NCBI GenBank assembly: GCA_020632795.1
Contig: JACKEV010000016.1
Location: 186,001-250,000, forward strand
Direction of reading: 5' to 3'
From: Alphaproteobacteria bacterium
Lineage (GTDB): Bacteria > Myxococcota_A > UBA796 > CAJQPC01
Length of the DNA stretch: 64,000 nucleotides
The notes beneath the pieces are model-generated. The model did no database searches and had not been told where the DNA came from. It was given only the letters and a program-made list of their open reading frames with translations. Positions 9,301 to 17,892 of the stretch are shown here, one piece after another. Each line of letters begins with the position of its first letter. The first letter of the stretch is position 1. The translations under genes were made by a program, and so were the position numbers.

Positions 9301-9388
9301 GGGGGCCGAGGCCGCCGGGCGGAGCTGTCGGGTGACCCAGCGGCTGGAGGAGGAGCCGTGCTGGGTGCTGGAGCCTCGGCGGCGGTGA
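6374..9388 (+). CDS. topB: DNA topoisomerase type IA (topoisomerase III-like) with zinc-ribbon tail
   Basis: This 1004-residue enzyme relaxes or decatenates DNA through a tyrosine-linked single-strand break. The N-terminal Toprim domain begins LILAEKPSVA (Glu10) and has DAGREGE (about 106); the catalytic Tyr (about 327) lies in VTYPRTDSRH. Beyond about residue 630 there are four Cys-rich units (CPRCGG..., CPACGT..., CPRCGA..., CPVCVH...) alternating with topoisomerase C-terminal repeats, making it far longer than E. coli TopB (about 650 residues). It starts at GTG 6374, 52 nt after the exporter gene. An inverted repeat CGCCCCC/GGGGGCG (6341-6347, 6368-6374) could pair with the start region. 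Its neighbours suggest no link to peptide export. Confidence 0.9.
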   Translation: MAGHRLILAEKPSVARDIARALGVRGRRDGWIEGGDWRVSWCLGHLVELEEPKGMDPAWSSWRLDTLPMLPEVFSLRVRAGAEDQWGVVRKLLRDPDLIEVINACDAGREGELIFAYVYELSGCTAPVRRLWVSSMTERAIREGMERLRPGAALKDLEDAARCRSEADWLVGLNATRAMTVAVRELGGGGLLSLGRVQTPVLAMIVDREREITSFEPQDFWQLKVTLEATTGAAAGERWEATWTGRDAEGKPVDRLFERPRAEALAAAVDGQGAVVTEVQRKKKREPPPLLYDLTTLQREANARLGISARRCLDVLQALYERHKVVTYPRTDSRHLGSDMVPLLPGLVKALDFGPYAAASADILSRWPVTLGDRVIDDAEVSDHHAIIPTGTDPRACGLSPLEKRVFDLVARRFLAVFLPDAVFATATVDAVIAEALFRARGRQRLEAGWQTIDPPRSSGKRAEVVLPAVDTGDRAAQVGLEIKDGQTRPPKRYTEATLLGAMERAGEKLDEAELRRAMKRSGLGTPATRAAIIETLIQRGYVLRDARDLLPSPQGCALIDALPVEALRSPRLTGAWEARLVAMTEGQEARAGFMADIRRFTAEAVEALKATRVAHDVARILSPPQEAGEVLGACPRCGGSVRRQGPGWRCDGCPLYIHGQVARREVSVRMARALLQSGQTPVVKGFRSKEGKRFAAALALDAEGKVVFHFPEPEALGPCPACGTPVRARGKVYTCDTGRDCAFVVFQEMSGRAIAEDEVRRLLKDGEAGPFDDFKTRDGEAFTGALRWEDGRVRVRRADRREGAGAVGACPRCGAAVGFAGGDWRCGGCDFRIPGTVARRPIRAEDAQALLKDGRTGRLYGFRQSGGALFRAACVLDPGGGVQLDFAGGSGPREAPPGGPAPAFGEVVDCPVCVHAGSLEPGYVVRGRAAWGCSRWREGCRMTLPFVVSGLALPEDEARRFFDKARATRYLKGFTGAEAAGRSCRVTQRLEEEPCWVLEPRRR

Positions 9389-9390
9389 GG

Positions 9391-9407
9391 GGGCGGAGCC
9401 GCCGCCC
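9391..9407 (+). terminator. Hairpin after the topoisomerase gene
   Basis: GGGCGG-AGCCG-CCGCCC begins three bases after the topB stop codon. The six-pair GC stem has no T-run, which is common for high-GC genomes. Confidence 0.4.
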
Positions 9408-9851
9408 GGAGCGTCACGGCGCGCCGTCGCAGTCCTGGTCGCCGCTGTCGGTGGCGTCGTGGGTTGAACCTCGACGAAGGCCGCGAGGTCCGGGGGCGTC
9501 GAGCAGCTCCTCGACGCGCCGGGTCAGCTTGGGGTCCGTTAGCCGGAGACGCGCGAGCGGTCTGCCTGCGCAGCCGGGGGCTGCTCTACTCGCGCTTCGA
9601 AGGGCTGCCGGGCCTTGCCGAGGGTGTCCAGCTCCAAGTGGTGCTTCACAGAACATGGCGTCCAACCAGGAGGGCGGTGGGGGTGATTCGATGGTCTTCG
9701 GGGGGAGGGTTGCTCCAGGTGACGGGGCGTTTGGGGGATGGCAGCGGGTTGGTGGGGGTGTGACCGCATGGCGTGACCGACCAGCCCGCGTGAACGCGTT
9801 CCGGTTCCGGTTCGCCACGGCCGAGGCGCTGGCATCACGCACCGGTTGTGC
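9408..9851. other. Intergenic stretch with possible gene remnants
   Basis: No convincing gene is seen in this 440-nt stretch. The minus strand near 9414-9460 ends in TDSGDQDCDGAP plus a stop, like the Asp-rich tails of secreted myxobacterial proteins, but what precedes it is low-complexity. The plus strand around 9560-9760 encodes a segment vaguely like a PilZ beta-barrel, without a usable start. Both may be decayed genes. Confidence 0.3.
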
Positions 9852-10343
9852 CTACGCCGACTCTGAGTCCGGCGTCGTTCTCGACCTCTCCGGCATCGGC
9901 CTTCGCACCACCGCGCGCACCTCCTTTCGCAGGGAGCTCCAGATCGCCGCGCCGTCTTCGGCGGCCTCCAGCGAGCGCTCCAGCTCCCGGACGAGGAGCT
10001 GCCCGGCGTTGAACAGGATCAGGCGGTTGAGCTGCTGGCGCGCGGCCTTCACGTCCAGGTATCGGGCCAGGCCCTCGAGCCCCTCGTCCCTGAGCGCCGG
10101 CAGCCGGTCCAGGATGCGTCGGGTCGCGCCGCGTCCCCCACCCAGCGTCTCTACGGTGAGCGACGCGCAGGCCCGGGCCTCGGCCTCGGTCAGGATCCAG
10201 GGCAGCCGGGGACGTTCGGGGTGGCCCAGGGTCGTGGCGGCGCTCAGCAGAGGCGTGTCCCGGAGCCTGGCGGAGAGCGTATGGTCCGGCAGCATCCCCG
10301 CTAAGGAAGAAGCACGACAGTCCATCCAGAGTCCATGTGTCAT
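9852..10343 (-). CDS. Hypothetical protein, about 163 aa
   Basis: I do not recognise this protein. It reads as a soluble, helical, charge-balanced sequence (for example RILDRLPALRDEGLEGLARY), which is more protein-like than the other frames here. Three Met codons near the N-terminus (10343, 10325, 10295) are possible starts and none has a clear ribosome binding site. The 5' end lies at the left edge of the low-GC block, so the original N-terminus may have been replaced. It has no domain, signal peptide or membrane helix that I can identify. Confidence 0.4.
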   Translation of the reverse strand: MTHGLWMDCRASSLAGMLPDHTLSARLRDTPLLSAATTLGHPERPRLPWILTEAEARACASLTVETLGGGRGATRRILDRLPALRDEGLEGLARYLDVKAARQQLNRLILFNAGQLLVRELERSLEAAEDGAAIWSSLRKEVRAVVRRPMPERSRTTPDSESA

Positions 10344-10388
10344 GGGTACGGCAAAACCACATATTCAGGAGATATGGATTATCGTCGC

Positions 10389-10417
10389 TTGACAAGTCAT
10401 GGAATCTAATTGACGAT
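10389..10417 (+). promoter_or_regulatory. Candidate sigma-70-type promoter for the kinase-FGE gene
   Basis: A perfect TTGACA (10389-10394) is followed after 17 nt by GACGAT (10412-10417), a weak -10 element. It lies 84 nt before the preferred start at 10501, in AT-rich DNA. Confidence 0.35.
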
Positions 10418-10500
10418 TCCACCCATCCACTTCAATGGGCCACCCATTCCAAACCTGGCACAGTCAATACCAAATCAGGCACAATCGAGCGCAGGCCCGC

Positions 10501-12267
10501 ATGAGTAATACGACACTTCCGCCACATGACCATCATTTGGAACCAGGAGACTATATAGGGCGATTCAAGATAGTGCGGTGCATCGGGAGAGGAGGTATGG
10601 GGATCGTCCTGGAAGTTGAAGACCCAGAACTTCAACTCAAACGCGCAGCAAAGATCTTGTCCAAGAAGTCCTTTGGCGGCTGTCGAGCCCTCGTTGAGGG
10701 CCGCGCAATGGCAGCATTGGATGATCATGTCAACGTACTACGAGTACATGAGTTGGTTTCCTTGGACAACAACTACGCCTTGATCATGGACTTGGTTAGA
10801 GGGGGAACTTTCGCAGAAAGAATGAGTGATGCTCGGGATCCATGTGGGAGCGAGTTGTTTCAGCATTTCCAGGCGGTCCTGTCCGCAGTTGCCGAAGGTC
10901 ATCGACTGGGTATCGTGCATGGTGATATCAAGCCACAAAACATCCTGATGCAACAGACAAATGGTCCCTATGTTCCATTGGTCGCGGACTTCGGCCTTTC
11001 AGCCATTTCAGGGGATACTGTTCACCGGGACTTCTATGCAGGCACTCCCAGATACTCTGCACCGGAGCAGTATCAGGTTCCAGTTCCATACAACAAGCGC
11101 ACAGATGTATTCGCACTAGGGGTGATTTTGTTGGAACTGTTGGAGGGCGGCTGCTCGACCGTCCTACATGAGGCTGATACGGGGAGAACGGTGGTTCCCC
11201 TGGAGCGACGTCGAGGGTACATGGCAGTCGCGAAGAAGGCTACAGCTGCGACGCCGGACGAGCGTTACTCGTGTGCGGGGGAGATGTTGACGGAGTTTGT
11301 GAAGGCAACTCGGATAGAGAATGGTACGTTTCCCTTGCCGGACATTCAAGGCCGTGGTCTCCACCTGCTTGTGGGTATCGTCCTCCTGGCCACATGGCTC
11401 CTCGTGGTAGTCAGGGAAGCCGGAAGAGGATATTCACAGGTAGAGGGTGACGATTCGGGTGCCCATATCACGCGGACTCTCGCCGAGAACAGTCCGGGAC
11501 CGACGGACAAATCTCTCGCTCCTCCAGAAACACCTGTTGTTATGACGGTCATGGAAGACGATGCGGAGATGTCGTTTGTTAGTTTTCCGTGCGCCATGGC
11601 GGAAGAGCGAATGATAGGTGACGAGGGGGATCAACAGAGAAACCACCACCAGTCATTGCTGGTGTCAACAACAGAGGTCACTAACGCACAGTGGATAGAA
11701 GTGATGGGAGCTGACGGTGGATCGGCCTCCAACGGATCGGATGCGAAACCTGCGACGGGTATGAACTTCTGTGAAGCCGTCGAATTTGCGAATATGATGT
11801 CCCGCCGCAACAGCAGAGATGAAGCCTATTTCATGCAGGATGCCGGGTTCTGTAATACACCAGTCCTATGGGATACTTCTGCGGATGGATTTCGGCTTCC
11901 AACGATAGGCGAATGGCAATGCATCGTTTCATTTGACAATCGCCTTCTGGAGAGGGAAGATCTGAGACGCTTCGCATGGTTCGACTCTGACGATCAGTCG
12001 GTAGGACAGACACCCATTGATGTTGCACGATTTGAGCCTGTTGCGGGGGGAGTATATGATTTGATTGGCAATGTTGAGGAATGGGGATGGCCAGATACTC
12101 AAATAGGGGACGTCGTGGGTCGCAAGTACTTCAATGCAGATAATGCGATCTCACTGGGAGGAGATGTGAATTCAGAGGTCCATCAGTTATTTCGGTCCGC
12201 TTCGAGGAATAGAGCGTCTGGATGGTATACGAGAGGACTGCGGTTGGTCGCGACCCATATGGAGTGA
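10501..12267 (+). CDS. Membrane Ser/Thr kinase fused to an FGE-sulfatase (SUMF1-like) domain
   Basis: A 588-residue protein, starting at ATG 10501 (MSNTTLPP); an in-frame upstream ATG at 10435 has no clear RBS. Residues 20-270 are a Hanks-type kinase: glycine loop IGRGGMGIV, Lys in AAKIL, HGDIKPQN in place of HRD, DFGLS and SAPEQ. The Arg-to-Gly change in HRD means activation-loop phosphorylation may not control it. One membrane helix (about 285-303, LHLLVGIVLLATWLLVVV) precedes an external FGE/SUMF1-type domain (about 350-588) with RLPTIGEWQ, GNVEEWGW and a final RGLRLVA. Such domains often act as binding folds rather than as formylglycine-forming enzymes. Its GC is far below that of flanking genes, and it ends 5 nt from the convergent adaptor gene. 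Confidence 0.85.
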   Translation: MSNTTLPPHDHHLEPGDYIGRFKIVRCIGRGGMGIVLEVEDPELQLKRAAKILSKKSFGGCRALVEGRAMAALDDHVNVLRVHELVSLDNNYALIMDLVRGGTFAERMSDARDPCGSELFQHFQAVLSAVAEGHRLGIVHGDIKPQNILMQQTNGPYVPLVADFGLSAISGDTVHRDFYAGTPRYSAPEQYQVPVPYNKRTDVFALGVILLELLEGGCSTVLHEADTGRTVVPLERRRGYMAVAKKATAATPDERYSCAGEMLTEFVKATRIENGTFPLPDIQGRGLHLLVGIVLLATWLLVVVREAGRGYSQVEGDDSGAHITRTLAENSPGPTDKSLAPPETPVVMTVMEDDAEMSFVSFPCAMAEERMIGDEGDQQRNHHQSLLVSTTEVTNAQWIEVMGADGGSASNGSDAKPATGMNFCEAVEFANMMSRRNSRDEAYFMQDAGFCNTPVLWDTSADGFRLPTIGEWQCIVSFDNRLLEREDLRRFAWFDSDDQSVGQTPIDVARFEPVAGGVYDLIGNVEEWGWPDTQIGDVVGRKYFNADNAISLGGDVNSEVHQLFRSASRNRASGWYTRGLRLVATHME

Positions 12268-12272
12268 GGCTA

Positions 12273-13433
12273 CTACGAAAGGTACATGAATACGGCATCC
12301 AGCGTATTGAGGACAGGACTGAGGAGATATAGACCCAATGGGCGGAAACAAACAATACCGTCAGCATCTCCACGTACTCCGAACCAGCGTAGGCCCTGTT
12401 CATGAGCCAGAGGTACTACGTCCAGAACTACTTGGGAATTACCCAAGGAGGACTCGATGGCACCTTCGCTGATAAACGTAACCGTTGTCCAGACGGCCTG
12501 TGATGACCACAAACCAGAGTCGCTGGGGCGAAGCCTGATACGAGTTCCCGGCTCGACGAGATGCAGATGGTTGACATTCGCATAGACGCGGATTCTCCGA
12601 ATTCCATTGTCGCAGACAATATGTCCGAGGACGTCCTCGTCGGAAATCACCAACCCTGTATGGTTGGAGAGAAGCGTTACGACGTTGCCACTACACGGAG
12701 CACGCACCTCCAGCACGTCTTCTCCCATCCAACCCACCACATCCTGCAACTTCTTCAGTCGATACCGGTTAATATCAATGCTCTCGCCCAACTGGCTGAT
12801 TGTGTCTTCGTACGAGATGATGTCGACTGAAAACTCTAGTTGATTCTTGCGTAGTTCCAGATCATTCTCCGTCATCTCAACGCTGGCACTTTCAAGATCC
12901 AGACTGGCCTTTTCATGAGCGACCCGCGTGGCGAGATGATCTCGTTCGGATACTGTGGGAGATTTCAATTGCCGATCGAGACTATTCAGATCCCATGCTC
13001 GAAAGTCCAACTCACTCTTGTAGTACTCGTGGTTGAGACTGCGTAATTGTCGTCGCTTGATCAGCCGATCCTGATCGATCCTATTAGCCTCCGAGAGGGC
13101 CGTTTTTCCCTGTTCAAGCAGATCTCGACGTTCATCAGACCACTTTGCATTTGCTTCCCACTCCTTGGCGGTGTTGAGGCGGTCAAGCCATTCCGTCGAA
13201 TGAAGAGTGAAGATCACTTCTCCTTCCTCAACATGTGTGCCTTCTGAGACTTCAACCGAGACAATCAGTCCATCATACATTGCCCTTAGTGGGTGGGGAC
13301 CTGCGGTACTCTCGACCGAGAAGGTGCCTTCTATCCACATTGGAACGGGGAAGAACAGAAGGAGAAGGAGGAACACTATACTACGGGGACGGTGTTTCAA
13401 AGCTTCGATGGGGCGAAATTTCATGGTTGCCAC
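12273..13433 (-). CDS. HlyD-like membrane fusion (adaptor) protein
   Basis: A 386-residue adaptor. An N-terminal helix (about residues 18-35, SIVFLLLLLFFPVPMWI) anchors it; a lipoyl half (MYDGLIVSVEVSEGTHVEEGEVI), a coiled-coil hairpin (about 85-215), the second lipoyl half (VRAPCSGNVVTLL) and a beta-barrel region follow. It may start at GTG 13433 or ATG 13424; neither has a strong ribosome binding site. With the TolC-like gene upstream on the same strand it makes two of the three parts of a trans-envelope exporter. No inner-membrane ABC or RND partner lies in this block. Low GC suggests acquisition together with its neighbours. Confidence 0.85.
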   Translation of the reverse strand: MATMKFRPIEALKHRPRSIVFLLLLLFFPVPMWIEGTFSVESTAGPHPLRAMYDGLIVSVEVSEGTHVEEGEVIFTLHSTEWLDRLNTAKEWEANAKWSDERRDLLEQGKTALSEANRIDQDRLIKRRQLRSLNHEYYKSELDFRAWDLNSLDRQLKSPTVSERDHLATRVAHEKASLDLESASVEMTENDLELRKNQLEFSVDIISYEDTISQLGESIDINRYRLKKLQDVVGWMGEDVLEVRAPCSGNVVTLLSNHTGLVISDEDVLGHIVCDNGIRRIRVYANVNHLHLVEPGTRIRLRPSDSGLWSSQAVWTTVTFISEGAIESSLGNSQVVLDVVPLAHEQGLRWFGVRGDADGIVCFRPLGLYLLSPVLNTLDAVFMYLS

Positions 13434-13507
13434 AACCGGTGGGGGCTACAAGGAACAGTAGTTGTCGCATGCTGATGCAACGGATTGATGCTATGGTGAG
13501 GATATTT

Positions 13508-14974
13508 CTAGTACTCATGCCCGCGAACGAATCGCAACTCTGCGAGGGTGACGTATCCTTCTAACTGCGTAGTTGCGAGTTCTTCCTGGACCTGGAATAG
13601 GGACTGCTTCGCTTCGAACAACTCTATCAACGTTGCACGACCCGAGGCAATGCTGTCCCTTGTTGCTGATACACATTCCTCTGCTAGCGCGACCTGTCTT
13701 TCGTGTAGGTTCAGGGTAGCGAGTGTTTCCTCTGCGCGTCGGATCAAAGCCGTGTATTGTGAATAGATCTCGATGTAGGTCGCTTCAACGTCGGCTTGCC
13801 GGGCAGCAAGCCCGGCTCGGGCCGCATCGACTTGCCCCAATATGGTTCGATGACCTAGTGGAACCTGGACGTTCAGCATGGCGAAATGGAAGACTCCACC
13901 TGGAAAAACCGGCGACGATTTAGTATCTTCATACCAATAACGATATTTCGTAGCACCATAGCCTATCGTGACTGAAGGGAGGCCTTGATGTCGTGCAACC
14001 CGTAGTTCGTGAAGCGCCAGATCTTCTTCCCTTCTTGCTGCGAAGATGTGCGGGCTTCTCTGAATATCCGTTGGTTCTACGATGAGTTCAGACAATTGAC
14101 GGATCAGTTCGTCTGTATTCATGATTGTATCTGGAACGATATTGATAGACAACGGCAGATCCAGGCACACGGCAAGAGCATCCGAGGCATCCCGGGTAGA
14201 TGCGTGGACTTCAGACTCGACAAGTTGAGACTCAACCAATGCTATTTCGGCTTGATAGAGGTCAAGGGGAGTCGCCCATCCTGAAGCAACCTCTTCCTGT
14301 GTTGCTTTTAGATCCAAGAACGCATCTTCGACTTTTTTGTGCGCAATTTGTTCCAAATGGGTTGCATGTACGAGACGCCAATAGGCCATGGAGGTTTCCT
14401 GCAAGGCGGCTTGAATGGCGACGGATAGATTCGCGGCAGAGATGTCTACATGGTAGTCGGCGACAATCTGATCTCGCATATTGTAGAACTTGGGCGCACC
14501 ACGTAGCAGTTGTTGTTCAACGTAGAACCCTCCGTACACAGTAGGGCCATTGACTGGTGTGGGAACTGGCACTTGCCAGGGACGTGGGACGGGGTCCAAT
14601 GCAAAGTGTTCGATCTCCAACCTGATCCAGGTTTCTATCGCGGATCCATAATGGCCCGTGAACTGCAGGTTTGCCTGAAGCTGAACCACTTTTTCAGTTA
14701 TGGAGCCCGAGGCGCCTGGAAAGTACACGAAGTCGTCAGCCGAGCCTTGGACGAAATATCGCCCTTCTGATGTGTTGTAGGACACTGAAAGGGATGTGAC
14801 AAATCTGTCGAGATCGGCACTCGCCTTGAGTTCATGAACCGTTTCCTGTCGTTCGGTCACGGCAAGAGCAATGCCCAAACTTCTCTTGGTTGCCCATCGA
14901 ATGGCGTCATTGTGGGATAAGCACAGGTCTCCATGACTGTATATGGCGACGAGTGAGAGTGTCATGCAGGTCAT
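13508..14974 (-). CDS. TolC-family outer-membrane efflux protein
   Basis: A 488-residue outer-membrane channel of the TolC/OEP family. It shows the internal duplication of the family: two long helical stretches (about 190-250 and 395-480) and strand regions such as GYGATKYRYWYE. The N-terminus (MTCMTLSLVAIYSHGDLCLS) is a short, plausible signal sequence. It is followed on the same strand by the HlyD-like gene, 74 nt away, and lies 47 nt downstream of the FHA-type activator gene, so all three could be co-transcribed. Typical partners are ABC, RND or MFS pumps, which are absent here. Codon use and GC match the low-GC block. Confidence 0.85.
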   Translation of the reverse strand: MTCMTLSLVAIYSHGDLCLSHNDAIRWATKRSLGIALAVTERQETVHELKASADLDRFVTSLSVSYNTSEGRYFVQGSADDFVYFPGASGSITEKVVQLQANLQFTGHYGSAIETWIRLEIEHFALDPVPRPWQVPVPTPVNGPTVYGGFYVEQQLLRGAPKFYNMRDQIVADYHVDISAANLSVAIQAALQETSMAYWRLVHATHLEQIAHKKVEDAFLDLKATQEEVASGWATPLDLYQAEIALVESQLVESEVHASTRDASDALAVCLDLPLSINIVPDTIMNTDELIRQLSELIVEPTDIQRSPHIFAARREEDLALHELRVARHQGLPSVTIGYGATKYRYWYEDTKSSPVFPGGVFHFAMLNVQVPLGHRTILGQVDAARAGLAARQADVEATYIEIYSQYTALIRRAEETLATLNLHERQVALAEECVSATRDSIASGRATLIELFEAKQSLFQVQEELATTQLEGYVTLAELRFVRGHEY

Positions 14975-15021
14975 TTGGGCGGCTTACCCTGTCGATATGA
15001 TGTGTGAAGAATTTCAGATTT

Positions 15022-17778
15022 CTAAACGCAACTTTGTGCAATGACTTTCTGGATATCAGGAGGTAGTTTGGACCACAGGTTATCAGGGTTCGAGGTAGAT
15101 TTAATTGCGATGCAGATTTGGCGTGCGAGGTGGTGGGCCAAATTGTGCCGAAACAATCGCCACAGTGGCATGTCTGGACGCCGTTTGTCCAGATAGCTCA
15201 CCAGCCGATCCATCCCCTGCCGACGCCACCCCGGCAGCTCGGCCGTCACCCCCGCCGTGATGTCCCGGGCCGCCAGGATCCGCACCACCGACTCCGCGAA
15301 GACCTGCACCTCCGTCTCATCCAGCGTGAACTTGTGCGGGACGGCTGCCCTCGCGCCCACCGTCGTCTTCCCCCCCGTCTCCCCCGTCTCCACCAGGTGC
15401 GACCGCTGCGTGTACGCTGCCATCCCCGCGAACACGTAGAAGCTCAGGTACGCGTTGGACTCCAGGCGGACCTCCACCCGTCCGGCCTCGCCGATGGCCA
15501 CAGCACCCTTCGGCTCTACGTCCGCCGGCTCCCCCGCGCCCAGCGGCGCCACGCAGACCGCCAGGTGGGTCCCCGGCAGGCGCAGGACCTCCAGCCCCTC
15601 CTCCCGCCGCTGGAGGACCAGGTGCTGCCTGGACAGCTCGGGGTGGGTGCCGACCTGGAAGAGGCCCGGCGTGCGCCAGCCCAGCAGGTCCCGCAGGTAG
15701 CGTTGGCGTTCGTTGAGTCGGCGCTCGGAGGCGGGGCCGCGCAGGCCCTCCAGGCTTCCCCGGCCCACGACGACCAGCTCGTGGTCGAAGCTCTGCATGG
15801 GCCCGGCGACCGTACCGTCGGGTTGGCGGACCGGGTGCATGAGCACCACGATGGGGGCCTGGGCCGTGGAGGTGAGCAGGTCCGGGGCGTCCCGATACAG
15901 AACATCGAGCGTGATGGGTCCCCGGGTCCGACGCAGGAGCTGGACGGCCAACGCGTCCAGGGTGCGCAGGTTGCCGTACTCCGGCTGCTCGGCCAGGCGA
16001 TCCAGGGCACCCGTCTCGATGGGCCGTCCCTGGAGACGACACAGGATGAGGTGACGTCGGGACGCCAGGGAGCGCTCGCGGACCGTGGGCACCCCCACGC
16101 TGTGCCCTGCGGCGAGCTGGCACAGCCGACGCTGCTCCAGAGGAGCGCGCTGGGCGAGCCGGCTGTCGTCCAGCTCGCCCACCAGGAACACCGGCCCGGG
16201 GCCGTGAACGGCGCTGGCGACCTCCCCCAGGTGCTCAGCGCGCACGCGGCGGCCCGCCGCCCGTCGCGCCGCGTTCGCCATGGTCGTCTTCAGCTCGCGG
16301 GCGTTGCCTGGCCAGGGCCACGCCCGCAGCGCCCGCTTCGCGCCCTCGCTCAAGCCCATGGTGCCCTTGCCCGCCGCTCGGCCGGCCTCGCTCAGGAGGT
16401 GCTCGGCGAGGGGGAGGATGTCATCCGGACGCTGCCCCAGAGGCGGGAGCACCAGCTCGCTGTGCTGGAGGCGGTAGTAGAGGTCCGGGAGGAACTGCCC
16501 CTGCGCGGCGAGGGCCTTGAGGTCGAGCTGGCAGGCGGCGATGACCTTGAAGTCGGCCGCGACCTCCTCGTCGCTCCCCAGCGGACGAACCCGACGGTTG
16601 TCCAGCACCAGCAGCAGCTTCTGTTGCAGCTCCAAGGGCAGCCGGTCGATCTCATCCAGGAAGAGGAGCCCGCCGTGGGCCTTGCGCAGAAGCCCGGGTC
16701 GGTCCTGCTTCGCGTCGCTGAACGCCCCCTTGGTGTGTCCGAACAGCGCATCCTCGATGAGGTCCCGGGCGAACGCGCCCAGCTCGACCTGCACGAAGGT
16801 GTCCCGGAGCCCGCAGGCCTCGGCGATGGCCCGGGCGAGCACCCCCTTGCCGACCCCGGTGGGGCCCCGAATCACCACCCCGTCCGGCAGGGAGGCCGCG
16901 AGGCCCTGGGCCGCCTGAAGCACCGGCGCCAGGGTCGGGCTGCGGTCCCGGAGGGCCTGCAGCGGGGGAGAGAGGGGACCGGAGGCGCTGCGATCAGGCC
17001 GGGTGGCGGGCCAGGGGGTGTGCTCGACGTGGCGACCGGGGAGCTCCAGCTCCTCGTGCTGCATCGCTCCGAAGTCCACGTACACCGCCCAGTCGCTGTA
17101 GCCCGGGCTCACGGCCTTCCCGGGGTGTACCTCGCACAGAGAGGTGGTCCGCCCCGAGCGCAGGTGCACCCATCGGACCAGGCGAACCGCCCCGGCCTGG
17201 GGCCTCGCGCGGAGGTGAAGCAGCGTGCGCGCCTCGGCCGCACCTCGTACAGCGATGCGCGCGGTGCGGAGCGCCGGGTCGGTGGCCACGTCATGCAGTG
17301 CGTGGAGCTGCTGCAGTGTCTCCTGGGACGCCTCTGCGACGCACAAAGGACGAGCCCGCCCTGCCAGAAGCAGCCGGACACCGGCGCGCCGGGCCCGGCC
17401 CGTGAGCCCGTCGACGCGACCCATGCGGCTCCACCCGGGGCCCACGATCAACCATCCCCCCGACGCCTGGGAGAGGGACTCGTCCAGCCACCGGAGGGCC
17501 GCGGCCTGGTCGTCCAGCGCCTGGCCCTCCGTCGTGGCCAGGTCCGGTCCATCGACCGCGGCCGGGTCGAACTCCACGAGAGGTGACCAGCCCCGTTGGT
17601 GCCCGACCAGATCCTGGTGCAGCACGCGACCCAGGGTGAAGGCGTTCACCCCCTCCACTACCGGCAGCTCGGCGTAGCCGTGACTCAGGATTGAGTCACG
17701 GGCTTCGTCCAGCGCCTCCACCAGGGGGAGGGGCAGCTCGACGCCGGGCAGGAGGGGGGGGCGGGTGTGCAGCGACAT
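15022..17778 (-). CDS. AAA+ activator of the sigma-54 (NtrC) class with FHA domain
   Basis: A 918-residue regulator starting at ATG 17778, with GGAGGAC seven bases upstream. Residues 1-280 have no domain I can name. The AAA+ core has Walker A GPTGVGKG (about 303) and Walker B LLFLDEID (about 372), with GAFSDA where GAFTGA should contact sigma-54, an important deviation. An FHA-like segment (about 650-760, VVVGRG and SRQHLV) would bind phosphothreonine, tying it to kinase signalling. The last 60 or so residues are encoded by DNA of much lower GC, so the 3' end seems to have been replaced when the neighbouring block arrived. Divergently, it faces inverted repeats and a sigma-54 promoter. Confidence 0.85.
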   Translation of the reverse strand: MSLHTRPPLLPGVELPLPLVEALDEARDSILSHGYAELPVVEGVNAFTLGRVLHQDLVGHQRGWSPLVEFDPAAVDGPDLATTEGQALDDQAAALRWLDESLSQASGGWLIVGPGWSRMGRVDGLTGRARRAGVRLLLAGRARPLCVAEASQETLQQLHALHDVATDPALRTARIAVRGAAEARTLLHLRARPQAGAVRLVRWVHLRSGRTTSLCEVHPGKAVSPGYSDWAVYVDFGAMQHEELELPGRHVEHTPWPATRPDRSASGPLSPPLQALRDRSPTLAPVLQAAQGLAASLPDGVVIRGPTGVGKGVLARAIAEACGLRDTFVQVELGAFARDLIEDALFGHTKGAFSDAKQDRPGLLRKAHGGLLFLDEIDRLPLELQQKLLLVLDNRRVRPLGSDEEVAADFKVIAACQLDLKALAAQGQFLPDLYYRLQHSELVLPPLGQRPDDILPLAEHLLSEAGRAAGKGTMGLSEGAKRALRAWPWPGNARELKTTMANAARRAAGRRVRAEHLGEVASAVHGPGPVFLVGELDDSRLAQRAPLEQRRLCQLAAGHSVGVPTVRERSLASRRHLILCRLQGRPIETGALDRLAEQPEYGNLRTLDALAVQLLRRTRGPITLDVLYRDAPDLLTSTAQAPIVVLMHPVRQPDGTVAGPMQSFDHELVVVGRGSLEGLRGPASERRLNERQRYLRDLLGWRTPGLFQVGTHPELSRQHLVLQRREEGLEVLRLPGTHLAVCVAPLGAGEPADVEPKGAVAIGEAGRVEVRLESNAYLSFYVFAGMAAYTQRSHLVETGETGGKTTVGARAAVPHKFTLDETEVQVFAESVVRILAARDITAGVTAELPGWRRQGMDRLVSYLDKRRPDMPLWRLFRHNLAHHLARQICIAIKSTSNPDNLWSKLPPDIQKVIAQSCV

Positions 17779-17795
17779 CAGCGTCCTCCGCTGGG

Positions 17796-17828
17796 CTGTG
17801 CACAGGCGTTGGCCTGTGCGTGCACAGG
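17796..17828. promoter_or_regulatory. Pair of inverted-repeat sites, candidate activator binding sites
   Basis: CTGTGCACAG (17796-17805) is a perfect palindrome. CCTGTGC-GT-GCACAGG (17813-17828) repeats the same half-sites. They lie 65 to 97 nt upstream of the sigma-54 -24 element and 18 to 50 nt upstream of the activator's own start, the right place for an enhancer that also autoregulates. Confidence 0.55.
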
Positions 17829-17892
17829 TGCGCACAGTGCGTGGAGACCGAGGGGTTCGGGGCCAGAAGAACGTATTTCAAAAGGATTTTCC

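Noticed and set aside
9464..9763. Plus-strand frame faintly resembling a PilZ domain
   Set aside because: No usable start, no RxxxR motif and low-complexity N-terminal half; kept only as a possible remnant.
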